Assembly (NCBI GenBank): GCA_045613065.1
Contig: JAZLAH010000058.1
Coordinates: forward strand, 1-24,446
From: Fimenecus sp045613065
GTDB taxonomy: Bacteria > Bacillota > Clostridia > Oscillospirales > Acutalibacteraceae
Reading direction: 5' to 3'
Length of the DNA stretch: 24,446 nucleotides
Shown one piece after another: positions 7,705 to 14,716 of the stretch. The translations under genes and the position numbers were made by a program. How positions within the stretch are numbered: the stretch's first letter is position 1; each line of letters starts with the position of its first letter. The notes under the pieces are model-generated. The model saw only the letters and a list, made by a program, of their open reading frames with translations, did no database searches and was not told the origin of the DNA.

Positions 7705-7710
7705 ATTATA
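7705..7710 (-). promoter_or_regulatory. -10 element for the 6S-like RNA
   Basis: A perfect TATAAT on the minus strand lies 7 nt before the proposed RNA start. The best -35 match is TTGATG at 7735-7730 with a long 19-nt spacer, inside the 3' end of the DUF1292 gene. Confidence 0.45.
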
Positions 7711-7721
7711 ATTTTTTCAAA

Positions 7722-8018
7722 TTATTCTTCATCAAAAGCAAATAATTCTGACAATCTTTCTTCGAAAATTTTACCAATTTCGTTAAACTCATTATCATCT
7801 TCAATAGGTTCAAGATATGTTTCACCGTCTTCTTCACAAACCTTAAGAATAATAAGTTCACCATCATCATCGATTATTTCTTCTGCTTCATCATAAACAG
7901 GAAGAAGAGCAACATACTTCGCAGTATCTGTTTCAATTCTGTCAAGCTCTTCAAATACGTGTTCTACACCATTTTCGTCAATTACTGACACAAGGTCAGG
8001 ATTAAATTCTTCACTCAT
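7722..8018 (-). CDS. DUF1292 domain protein (YrzB-like)
   Basis: Small very acidic protein (98 residues) of the DUF1292 family, found across Firmicutes and of unknown function; it is often near alaS/yrrK in other genomes, but not in this window. Visible family pattern: VSVIDENGVEHVFEELDRIE at the N-terminus, KYVALLPV, then an ELIILKVCEEDGETYLEPIEDD strand. No signal peptide or membrane segment, so cytoplasmic. The ATG is preceded by AAAGGAG. It has its own promoter (next entry), and the 6S-like RNA begins 24 nt after its stop codon. Confidence 0.85.
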   Translation of the reverse strand: MSEEFNPDLVSVIDENGVEHVFEELDRIETDTAKYVALLPVYDEAEEIIDDDGELIILKVCEEDGETYLEPIEDDNEFNEIGKIFEERLSELFAFDEE

Positions 8019-8049
8019 TTTTTATATCTCCTTTGTCTTTCTGTTAATC

Positions 8050-8078
8050 ATTTTACATTAATTTTATTTACGAGTCAA
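8050..8078 (-). promoter_or_regulatory. Sigma-A promoter for the DUF1292 gene
   Basis: On the minus strand TTGACT (8078-8073), a 17-nt spacer and TAAAAT (8055-8050), about 32 nt upstream of the ATG at 8018. Confidence 0.7.
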
Positions 8079-8089
8079 CTGTTAAATAT

Positions 8090-8115
8090 TGAAAATGCCG
8101 TACATTCAGTACGGC
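8090..8115 (-). terminator. Terminator after the propeller-like gene
   Basis: A perfect 7-bp hairpin GCCGTAC/GTACGGC (8097-8103 and 8109-8115, 5-nt loop) lies 9 nt after the stop codon at 8124. On the minus strand it is followed by ATTTTC, a short T-run. Confidence 0.65.
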
Positions 8116-8123
8116 TTAATAAA

Positions 8124-8792
8124 TTACAAAACATAAACACCTGATTCAAGAACAACAATTTCTTTTCCACAAGAACGAAGATATTTATAAACAGGCTCAT
8201 CAAAAATCCTATAATCACTTACAGAAAAATCTTTAAGGTTTATAGTTCTCACCTTTCTTGAATCTGTATTACAAATGAAAAGTTCATCATCATATTTTGA
8301 AATTGAAACAGGACGCTGAAAAGAAGTTGATTCAGCCGAACCAATTCTCATACTGAATTTTTTGTGTGCAATTGAATAACAAACAACACAATTTTTATCA
8401 GGAACTACACTCCAGAACTGCATACCATCAACAGCAACTCCATTGATTTCACTACCTTGATAATTCAGGTCACTTGTCCAAATCATTTCACCATCAGGAG
8501 AAAAAATACCAGTTTCACCACTATCATAGACAACAACAGAATGTTTGCTAGACATAATATCAGCATCACAGGATACATAGTCTCCTAACTGTTCTGCTAT
8601 TTTTTTATATTCTGCACCAAATTTGTTAAGAAGATAAACACTTTTGGTAACAGGAGTATTCTGCATTCTTTTTATATCATATCCAAAAAAATTAACCTTT
8701 ACAGCACCGTTCTCAAGAACAGTTTTCTGAGTAAAAATGATACCATTTGAGAATGCGATGATGTCGTAAACCGAATCAACAATTTTATGCAT
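8124..8792 (-). CDS. Unrecognised protein, probably beta-propeller-like
   Basis: I do not recognise a family. The 222-residue product has no signal peptide or membrane segment. It is built of short alternating beta-strand stretches of the kind seen in WD40/NHL/YVTN propellers: IIAFSNGIIFTQ, VVVYDSGETGIFSPDGEMIW, NGVAVDGMQFWSVVPDKNCVVCYS, PVSISKYDDELFICNTDSRKVRTINL, and a C-terminal EIVVLESGVYVL. That suggests about four or five blades and a binding rather than catalytic role. The start at 8792 has a modest GGTGAT site 4 nt upstream. It follows the small Cys-rich gene by 69 nt on the same strand and ends at a terminator before the DUF1292 promoter. Confidence 0.7.
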   Translation of the reverse strand: MHKIVDSVYDIIAFSNGIIFTQKTVLENGAVKVNFFGYDIKRMQNTPVTKSVYLLNKFGAEYKKIAEQLGDYVSCDADIMSSKHSVVVYDSGETGIFSPDGEMIWTSDLNYQGSEINGVAVDGMQFWSVVPDKNCVVCYSIAHKKFSMRIGSAESTSFQRPVSISKYDDELFICNTDSRKVRTINLKDFSVSDYRIFDEPVYKYLRSCGKEIVVLESGVYVL

Positions 8793-8861
8793 AAAATCAC
8801 CGCTTGAATTATATAAAAATTTAAGTAATACGCTATTTGGTGATAATATTATACATATTTT

Positions 8862-9035
8862 TTATTGTTCGGTCAATACTCTTAATTTGTTTTTACAGCC
8901 ATTCTCACTATTCATACATTTAGTATTTGTACATACAACCTTTTTTGTTCCATCACTACATATAATTTCCTGCAATATAATATTTTTGTCTAAATAAGTG
9001 CAATATTGCTCATAGGTAAATTTTGTTTCACACAT
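8862..9035 (-). CDS. Small cysteine-rich protein of unknown function
   Basis: A 57-residue protein starting MCETKFTYEQY. The ATG at 9035 follows GGAGG by 8 nt; longer readings would start at a TTG overlapping that ribosome binding site. Five cysteines follow the first Cys2: one at the ICSDGT turn, then a CTNTKCMNSENGCKN stretch, with a Cys also at EQYC. This could bind a metal ion, though no named zinc-finger spacing is recognised. It is divergent from bofA across a 110-nt region, and upstream of the propeller-like gene. No function is assigned. Confidence 0.65.
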   Translation of the reverse strand: MCETKFTYEQYCTYLDKNIILQEIICSDGTKKVVCTNTKCMNSENGCKNKLRVLTEQ

Positions 9036-9101
9036 AATAAAATCCTCCAAAAATCATGACTATAGAAATATATTCTCATAGGGAATATTTTAAGCAAAAA
9101 A

Positions 9102-9130
9102 ATAATAAAAATTTATTATTAAAATATTAA
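9102..9130 (+). promoter_or_regulatory. Weak candidate sigma-E promoter for bofA (not precisely placed)
   Basis: A GAATATT word in the GGGAATATTTTAAG stretch around 9082-9090 matches the sigma-E -35 pattern KMATATT. Fourteen nt later there is an AATAAAAA word, 5 of 8 matches to CATACAAT. Sigma-E control of bofA is known in Bacillus, but this A/T-rich region gives only weak support. Confidence 0.2.
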
Positions 9131-9145
9131 ATTGGAGGAAATAAA

Positions 9146-9409
9146 ATGCAAAGTGCAAAAGTTTTTTTAGGAATTATTTTTGCAGTATATGTTCTATTTA
9201 TTTTTATATCAATAATTAAATCAAAAAAGTTTATTACTGTTTTGTTTTTGACCGTACTACAAGGTGTGTGTGCGTTGTTTGCAATTAATCTACTTGGACA
9301 GTATATATCAATACATATTCCTATAAACATTTGGACTCTTGGAGTATCATCTATTGGAGGAATATCAGGTGTCATTATGATGTTGTTGTGTGATGGGTTT
9401 ATGATGTGA
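9146..9409 (+). CDS. bofA: Pro-sigma-K processing inhibitor BofA
   Basis: Small integral membrane protein of the outer forespore membrane that, with SpoIVFA, holds the SpoIVFB protease inactive until the forespore signals, so controlling sigma-K activation. The 87-residue product has two hydrophobic segments (about 5-25 and 30-52) and the family C-terminus IHIPINIWTLGVSSIGG ISGVIMMLL, matching the Bacillus pattern IHVPINLVTTAISGILG in layout. GGAGG lies 8 nt before the ATG. It is a single gene followed by a terminator. With spoIIID and spoIIR it makes three sporulation regulators within 8 kb. Confidence 0.9.
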   Translation: MQSAKVFLGIIFAVYVLFIFISIIKSKKFITVLFLTVLQGVCALFAINLLGQYISIHIPINIWTLGVSSIGGISGVIMMLLCDGFMM

Positions 9410-9480
9410 ACATAAGATATTTTTTTACTTTTTTAAAATAAAAAATTGAATTTTTACAATATTATTTATGGAAATTATGT

Positions 9481-9511
9481 AGCTACAAATTATATAAATT
9501 TGTAGCTTTTA
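9481..9511 (+). terminator. Rho-independent terminator of bofA
   Basis: Perfect 11-bp hairpin AGCTACAAATT (9481-9491) with its complement at 9497-9507, 5-nt loop, followed by TTTTAT, 72 nt after the bofA stop. The stretch between holds only A/T-rich sequence. Confidence 0.75.
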
Positions 9512-9526
9512 TGATTTAATAAACAC

Positions 9527-9555
9527 TTTACTATTTTTTTGTTTTGTGTTAAAAT
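9527..9555 (+). promoter_or_regulatory. Sigma-A-type promoter for the channel/dehydratase operon
   Basis: TTTACT (9527-9532), 17-nt spacer and TAAAAT (9550-9555) lie 31 nt before the ATG at 9587. No other clear promoter or terminator is seen until 15418, so it may drive all seven genes. Confidence 0.5.
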
Positions 9556-9586
9556 TATAACAATTATAGACTGGAGGTACCGAAGT

Positions 9587-10237
9587 ATGGGATTGTTTGC
9601 AACTATTATTGAAATAATTGGTGTTATTGCCTTTTCGATTTCGGGTGCTATGGTTGCAATTAGAAGAAAAACTGACCTTTTTGGCGTTATACTTCTTGCA
9701 ATTTTAACTGCATTCGGCGGTGGACTTACACGAGATGTTATTTTTAGTTTCTCCCCTCCTGCGATTTTTGGAATGAAATCATATCTTCTTATTTCTCTTG
9801 TTGTGGCTGTTATTGTTTTTCTTTTTGCAAGAAAATTTAGTCATACATATCTTGAAAACGAATTAAAAATTGAACAAATTAATGATATTTTTGACGCATT
9901 AGGTCTTGGTATTTTTGTAATTATTGGTGTTAAGGTAGCTCTTGAACAAGGTCATTCAAGTGATGCTCTTATTTGTATCACTTGTGGTCTTTTAACAGGT
10001 ATTTGTGGTGGTATGTTGCGAGATGTTCTTACGAATAATACTCCTTTTGTTCTTGTTAAAAGAATTTATGCAATTGCTGCATTAGCAGGTGCATCAGTTT
10101 ACTATATTCTCCATATATATGGTGGTGCAATTCGCATTAATGAAGCTTTAGCAATTATTATCGGTGTGCTTGTAACTTTTATTTTAAGAATTCTTGCTAT
10201 GACATTCAAGTGGAATATGCCTATAGCAATTAAATAA
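9587..10237 (+). CDS. TRIC-type cation channel family protein (UPF0126)
   Basis: Integral membrane protein of the bacterial trimeric intracellular cation channel family (YvgT/YicG-like); members form trimeric channels for monovalent cations, and some have been proposed as glycine transporters. About seven membrane segments are visible with the two family glycine motifs, FGGGLTRDV near residue 45 and CGGMLRDVL near residue 142, which mark the internal duplication. I take the ATG at 9587 (216 residues) because GGAGG lies 9 nt before it; an upstream ATG at 9539 falls between the promoter boxes. The CooC-type ATPase follows after 16 nt, so the two are probably co-transcribed, but a functional link to the redox genes is not established. 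Confidence 0.85.
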   Translation: MGLFATIIEIIGVIAFSISGAMVAIRRKTDLFGVILLAILTAFGGGLTRDVIFSFSPPAIFGMKSYLLISLVVAVIVFLFARKFSHTYLENELKIEQINDIFDALGLGIFVIIGVKVALEQGHSSDALICITCGLLTGICGGMLRDVLTNNTPFVLVKRIYAIAALAGASVYYILHIYGGAIRINEALAIIIGVLVTFILRILAMTFKWNMPIAIK

Positions 10238-10253
10238 GGTATGGTGTGAAAAT

Positions 10254-11018
10254 ATGGAAAGAAAAGCAACCATTATTGCTGTTGCAGGTAAAGGTGGAGT
10301 TGGTAAAACTTCTCTTTCTGCAACTATTGTCAGATGTCTTGTCGAAAAATATCCTGCCAAGAAAATTTTAGCCATTGATGCTGACCCTGCTGTTGGTCTT
10401 TCAACTGCTTTGGGTATTGATATAAAAATGACTATTGATGATATAAGGAAAGAAATTATTGCATCGGTTGACGATGGTGACACAAGAACTGCTATTGAGC
10501 TTTTAGGTGAAGCAAAATACAGAATTTTTGATGCACTTGTTGAAACTGACGGATATTCATTTATTGCTGTTGGTCGTCCTGAAACTGCAGGATGTTACTG
10601 CAAAATCAACTCTTATTTAAAAGAGGTTATTTCAATTCTTTCAAATGAATTTGATTATGTTGTAATTGATGGTGAAGCAGGTATTGAACAGATTAATCGT
10701 CGAGTTATGGAAAAAGTCACTCACTTGCTTTTAATTACTGACCCAAGCAAAAAAGGTTGTCAGGTTATAAACACTATAAAAAATGTTGCTGATGAACTTG
10801 TTATGTATGAAAAAATCGGTGTAATCATTAATCGTATGGCAGACGTGAGCCTTAAAGATTATATAGACACAAACAGTATTCCTGTTCTCAGCTATATTGA
10901 AGATGATAAGAATTTATCTGTGTTTGATATCAAGGGAGAAAATATTTTCAACCTCCCTGCTGAATCAAATGTTGTTAATGGTGTAAAAAAAGCACTTAAT
11001 GAAATTGGGGTTATATAA
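10254..11018 (+). CDS. CooC/AcsF-type nickel-insertion ATPase (MinD/ParA family)
   Basis: ATPase of the SIMIBI class related to CooC, which uses ATP-driven dimerisation to deliver nickel to carbon monoxide dehydrogenase, and to AcsF, which matures acetyl-CoA synthase. The deviant Walker A motif GKGGVGKTS (residues 12-20) has the signature Lys13 and Lys18; DADPAVGL is the switch region (43-50). A CxC motif, C114-Y-C116, sits in RPETAGCYCKIN and corresponds to the metal-binding cysteines at the CooC dimer interface. Length (254) is typical. Its TAA is immediately followed by the ATG of the dehydratase-like gene, and its cluster ends with an ACS-like protein, which strengthens a maturase role. 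No CO dehydrogenase is present in the window, so its client is probably one of the neighbouring proteins. Confidence 0.88.
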   Translation: MERKATIIAVAGKGGVGKTSLSATIVRCLVEKYPAKKILAIDADPAVGLSTALGIDIKMTIDDIRKEIIASVDDGDTRTAIELLGEAKYRIFDALVETDGYSFIAVGRPETAGCYCKINSYLKEVISILSNEFDYVVIDGEAGIEQINRRVMEKVTHLLLITDPSKKGCQVINTIKNVADELVMYEKIGVIINRMADVSLKDYIDTNSIPVLSYIEDDKNLSVFDIKGENIFNLPAESNVVNGVKKALNEIGVI

Positions 11019-12224
11019 ATGAAAGATTTAAAACATTTAATCTACTTTGAAAACTTGTTGCAAGAGGCAAACAACGACCTTGTAAAACAGGCAACAAATG
11101 ATGGTAAGCTTGCTATTGCATACACTTGCTATCATATTCCTGAGGTTTTATTGAATCTTGACAATTGTTTTTCTGTAAGACTTCGTGCACCACGAACAGG
11201 TTCAATGGATATTGCAACTTATTACATGAGTTCTTTCGTATGTGGTTATTCAAAAGCATTACTTGAAAGAGGTATTGAAGGTGGTTACAACTTCCTTTCT
11301 GCTCTTATTGGTGCTGAAACGTGTTCTGAAATGAATCGTTGTTATGAGCATTTTGAGTTACTTAATCTTATTCCAAATGATAAATTCTTTGTAACTTTTG
11401 TTGACTCACCTTTTAAAATTGAAAAGCATACAGTTAAACACTATGCTAAACAGTTAAGAATAAAAGTTCTTGATAAACTCAGTGAAGTTTATGGAATTGA
11501 TACAAGTGATGAGACACTTCGTAAGGCAGTTGAAGAACACAATGAAATCTGCCGTCTTATTACTGAAATCGGTGAATACAGAAAAGGAGAAAATCCAAGA
11601 ATTACGGGATATGAATTCCATGTTCTTTGTGTTGCTACATATTGTTGTCCTAAATACTTAATCCTTGACAAACTTCGTGAAACTGCTGAGGAGTTAAAAA
11701 CAAGAGAACCTGACGCTAAGAAAAATTACAGAGCAAAAATTGTTGTTGTAGGTTCTGAAATGGACGACCCAGACTTCACAAAACTTATTGAGGACAGTGG
11801 TGCTTTGGTTGTTGCTGACCGTTTCTGTTTCGGTTCAATGCCAGGTAGAGAAGAAATTATTCTTAATGACGAAGATGATGTTCTTACTCAGATTGCACTT
11901 CACTATATGAAAACAAGTCAATGTCCAAGATATATGAGTCACGAAAAGGTTCAGGAAAGACGTGATTATGTAAAACATCTTGTTGACGAGTATAATGCTG
12001 ATGGCGTTATGTATGAACAGATTAAATTCTGTGAATATTGGGGTTATGAACGTGCTCTTGCATCATACGTTATGAGTGGTGACTACGGTGTACCTACTGC
12101 TGCAGTTGACAGACAATACACAGCATCTGCATCAGGACAGCTTAGAACCCGAGTTCAGGCTTTTGTTGAAAGTCTTGAAATAAAGAAAATTCAAAAAGCA
12201 AAGGAGATGAAAGAAAATGGATAA
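11019..12224 (+). CDS. 2-hydroxyacyl-CoA dehydratase family subunit, HgdB/BcrC-like
   Basis: Member of the HgdB/FldC/BcrC family: iron-sulfur subunits that accept one electron at very low potential from an ATP-driven activase and pass it to a substrate. The family includes dehydratases, benzoyl-CoA reductases and double-cubane-cluster proteins. Of its 401 residues, the first part carries the expected three cysteines: C37 in TCYHIPEVL, C75 in SSFVCGYSKALLE and C102 in ETCSEMNR, typical cluster ligands. The C-terminus has the family ending DRQYTASASGQLRTRVQAF. It starts directly after the CooC stop and overlaps the next gene by 8 nt, so the two subunits are probably translationally coupled. The substrate is unknown. 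Confidence 0.88.
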   Translation: MKDLKHLIYFENLLQEANNDLVKQATNDGKLAIAYTCYHIPEVLLNLDNCFSVRLRAPRTGSMDIATYYMSSFVCGYSKALLERGIEGGYNFLSALIGAETCSEMNRCYEHFELLNLIPNDKFFVTFVDSPFKIEKHTVKHYAKQLRIKVLDKLSEVYGIDTSDETLRKAVEEHNEICRLITEIGEYRKGENPRITGYEFHVLCVATYCCPKYLILDKLRETAEELKTREPDAKKNYRAKIVVVGSEMDDPDFTKLIEDSGALVVADRFCFGSMPGREEIILNDEDDVLTQIALHYMKTSQCPRYMSHEKVQERRDYVKHLVDEYNADGVMYEQIKFCEYWGYERALASYVMSGDYGVPTAAVDRQYTASASGQLRTRVQAFVESLEIKKIQKAKEMKENG

Positions 12225-13746
12225 TTACGGTAAACTTTATAAGGAACATACTGCCTTGTTAAAACACAGAGAATGGCGTGGTTTTAAAGACACCATGTAC
12301 GATTATTATCGTTGGCTTATCAACTGGAAAGATATGATAAAAATGGTACTTAAAGCACCTGTTTCAACGATAAAAGGTATATGGAGATACCGTTGGATGG
12401 CATCCTATCTTTCTGCTCCATCTTTTATAGACAGACACGTTGCAGGGCTTCGTGGACCCCATCTTCGTATGGCTCATCTTCACTACAATATGATTGTTAA
12501 ACATACAACTGATATGATCAACTTATCATTAAAGGCTGATGAAAAAATCAATCCAAATAACAAACTTTCAAAGAAAATTGTTTTGATGGATGAAATTGTT
12601 CCTAACGAAATCTTTACAGGTTTTCCAAATCTTATTCCTGTACCGTTACAGACATTACCTATCTTCTTGGCATCAATGGTTGACCAGCAGATTACACCTC
12701 CATACCTTGAGGTTGTTGAAAGCTTTGGTGTTCCTGCTGATGTTTGTCCTCTTCCTAGTGCTGAAGCAGGTGTAGCTATCGAAGACGATTATCCAAAAAT
12801 GGGTTGTTGTATGATTGGCACAAACATGCCATGTGATGGTTCTATTATGAATTCATCTTTCCTTGACAGAAGATTACAGTTACCAACACATTGTTTTGGT
12901 ATTCCTCTTCGTTATAATGGTGAGGATGTTCAGGAATACGGTGTTGATGAAATCAAAGCACTTATTGAATTCATTGAAAAGCAAACAGGTGAAAAATTTG
13001 ACTGGGATGCTTACTTTAGTAGAATGAAACAGTACAACGAACAGCTTGAATATGAATTACAGAAATGGGATATTAACAGAACTGAATACCCACAGATGAC
13101 AGGCGCATGTTTCTGGCTTTACAGAATTTTCTATTTCAACCTTTCAGGTGGCACAAACGAAAAATTCCTTAATGTTGACAAAAAAGTCAATAAGATTATG
13201 ATGAAAGCTTATGAAAAGAAGACTCCTGTTTCTAAAGAAATGAGACACAGAGCAGTTGTTTGGTCTTGTCCTGCAAACTATTATACAAGTTTTGCTAACT
13301 GGCTTGAAAACTGTTGGGGTGTTAATGTTGTTATGGACATGGAAACAATGATTTCATATCTTCCTATTAACACAGAAGACAAAGAACAATCACTTAAAGA
13401 CCTTGCAAAAACTTATCAGCGTTCAATTATGAGAAAACACACTAAGGGTGGTTATCAGAATGTTGTTGACGAGCTTTGGAGAATAGTTGACGAATACAAT
13501 GCTGATACAGTTATTATGTACGACCAGATTTCTTGTAAAGGTATGGATGGTCTTACAGGTATTTTTGATGACCAGGCAAGAGAAAGAAACATAAACTTTA
13601 TCTGGGTAAAACAGGACCTTATGGACCCACGCACAATTTCACGTCGTGAAATGCGTGACCAGGTCAACAAATATATGCAGACAGTTTTACAAGAAGAGCC
13701 ACTTGATTCATCTCTTCTTGATTTTGAAGACGATATGGCTTGGTAA
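12217..13746 (+). CDS. 2-hydroxyacyl-CoA dehydratase family subunit, larger HgdA-like partner
   Basis: Second, larger subunit (509 residues) of the same dehydratase/reductase-type complex. Cysteines that could hold an iron-sulfur cluster include C177 (GVPADVCPLPSAEAG), C197-C198 (KMGCCMIG), C206 (NMPCDGS), plus Cys in WSCPANYYTSF and DQISCKGMDG; which are ligands cannot be decided by eye. It has an N-terminal extension of about 110 residues before the family core, and ends in an acidic tail (SLLDFEDDMAW). It begins within the last codons of the smaller subunit, with AGGAG upstream, and is followed 12 nt later by the activase. No CoA-transferase or acyl-CoA dehydrogenase, normally found with lactate, glutarate or phenyllactate dehydratases, is nearby, so a non-classical substrate is likely. 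Confidence 0.82.
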   Translation: MDNYGKLYKEHTALLKHREWRGFKDTMYDYYRWLINWKDMIKMVLKAPVSTIKGIWRYRWMASYLSAPSFIDRHVAGLRGPHLRMAHLHYNMIVKHTTDMINLSLKADEKINPNNKLSKKIVLMDEIVPNEIFTGFPNLIPVPLQTLPIFLASMVDQQITPPYLEVVESFGVPADVCPLPSAEAGVAIEDDYPKMGCCMIGTNMPCDGSIMNSSFLDRRLQLPTHCFGIPLRYNGEDVQEYGVDEIKALIEFIEKQTGEKFDWDAYFSRMKQYNEQLEYELQKWDINRTEYPQMTGACFWLYRIFYFNLSGGTNEKFLNVDKKVNKIMMKAYEKKTPVSKEMRHRAVVWSCPANYYTSFANWLENCWGVNVVMDMETMISYLPINTEDKEQSLKDLAKTYQRSIMRKHTKGGYQNVVDELWRIVDEYNADTVIMYDQISCKGMDGLTGIFDDQARERNINFIWVKQDLMDPRTISRREMRDQVNKYMQTVLQEEPLDSSLLDFEDDMAW

Positions 13747-13758
13747 AGGAGATTTAAT

Positions 13759-14559
13759 ATGAAATATTTTGGTGGATGCGACGTTGGCTCAACATATACA
13801 AAATGTGTAATTCTTGACGAGAATGGAAATATGGTTGCTAACGTTACTAATAGAAGTAAAATTAATCCTGTACAGAGTGCTGAAATTGCACTTGATGATG
13901 CGGTAGCACAGGTAAATGGACTTAATTCTGCTAAAGAGCTTACATATCTTATCGGTACAGGTTATGGTAGAAACAAAGTTCCTTTTGCTGATGAAAACAT
14001 TTCTGAAATCAGTTGTCACGCTATGGGTGTTCACGTAACAAACCCTGAAGTAAAGGCTATTATCGACATTGGTGGTCAGGACGTTAAAGGTATTTCTATT
14101 GACACAGATGGTACTGTTAAAAACTTTGCAATGAATGACAAATGTGCTGCAGGTACAGGCCGATTCTATGAAGCAATGGCAAATGCTTTTGAAATGACAT
14201 TACCTGAATTTTCAAAGCTTTCACTTAATGCAAAAAATACTATTCCGATTACTGCACAATGCACTGTTTTTGCTGAATCAGAGGTTATTTCACTTGTTGG
14301 TGAAGGTAAACCTATGAATGAAATTGCTGCAGGTATTCAGTTAGCTGTTGCAAAGCGTTGTTTCGTTATGGCAAAAAAAGCAGGTGCAGTTGATAGTATT
14401 ACACTTACAGGCGGTTGTGCTAAAAATGATGGTCTAAAAAAGGCTATTGAAAAAGTTCTTAAAATCAAGGTTGTTGAACTTAAAACTGACCCTCAGCTTA
14501 TGGGTGCTTTAGGTGCTGCCGAATACGCACGTCAAAAAGGCCTTTCAAAGGAGAATTAA
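13759..14559 (+). CDS. 2-hydroxyacyl-CoA dehydratase activase (HgdC/BadF/BcrAD ATPase family)
   Basis: Homodimeric [4Fe-4S] ATPase of the ASKHA fold that fires single low-potential electrons into its dehydratase partner with ATP hydrolysis ('archerase'). Seen in the 266-residue product: phosphate-1 loop GGCDVGSTYTK (5-15), phosphate-2 segment IIDIGGQDVKG (101-111), cluster ligand Cys129 in DKCAAGTGRF, second ligand Cys168 in AQCTVFAESEV, and adenosine loop LTGGCAKNDGL. Both cluster cysteines expected for the dimer are present, so the enzyme looks functional. The ribosome binding site AAAGGAG is 7 nt upstream, and it is 12 nt after the larger dehydratase subunit. The electron donor (ferredoxin or flavodoxin) is not in the window. 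Confidence 0.93.
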   Translation: MKYFGGCDVGSTYTKCVILDENGNMVANVTNRSKINPVQSAEIALDDAVAQVNGLNSAKELTYLIGTGYGRNKVPFADENISEISCHAMGVHVTNPEVKAIIDIGGQDVKGISIDTDGTVKNFAMNDKCAAGTGRFYEAMANAFEMTLPEFSKLSLNAKNTIPITAQCTVFAESEVISLVGEGKPMNEIAAGIQLAVAKRCFVMAKKAGAVDSITLTGGCAKNDGLKKAIEKVLKIKVVELKTDPQLMGALGAAEYARQKGLSKEN

Positions 14560-14560
14560 A

Positions 14561-14716
14561 ATGGATATTATTTTAATAATTCTTGGTGTCGTTTTTGCAC
14601 TTTTCCTTATAACTTTTGCAATTTACTGGTTCAATCTTGATATGAAACTTGTAAGAGTTGTTTATGATTGGTTGCAGAAACATTACGACAAAATGAAAAG
14701 AGATAAGAAATTATAA
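14561..14716 (+). CDS. Small single-pass membrane protein of the redox cluster
   Basis: A 51-residue protein starting MDIILIILGVVF, with one membrane segment (about residues 3-24) and a strongly basic C-terminal tail (KHYDKMKRDKKL). The ATG has AAGGAG 8 nt upstream and begins 1 nt after the activase stop; its own stop codon overlaps the ATG of the ACS-like gene (TAATG). This packing shows it is a real operon member. I do not recognise a family; it could anchor a cluster component at the membrane, but that is only inference. Confidence 0.7.
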   Translation: MDIILIILGVVFALFLITFAIYWFNLDMKLVRVVYDWLQKHYDKMKRDKKL

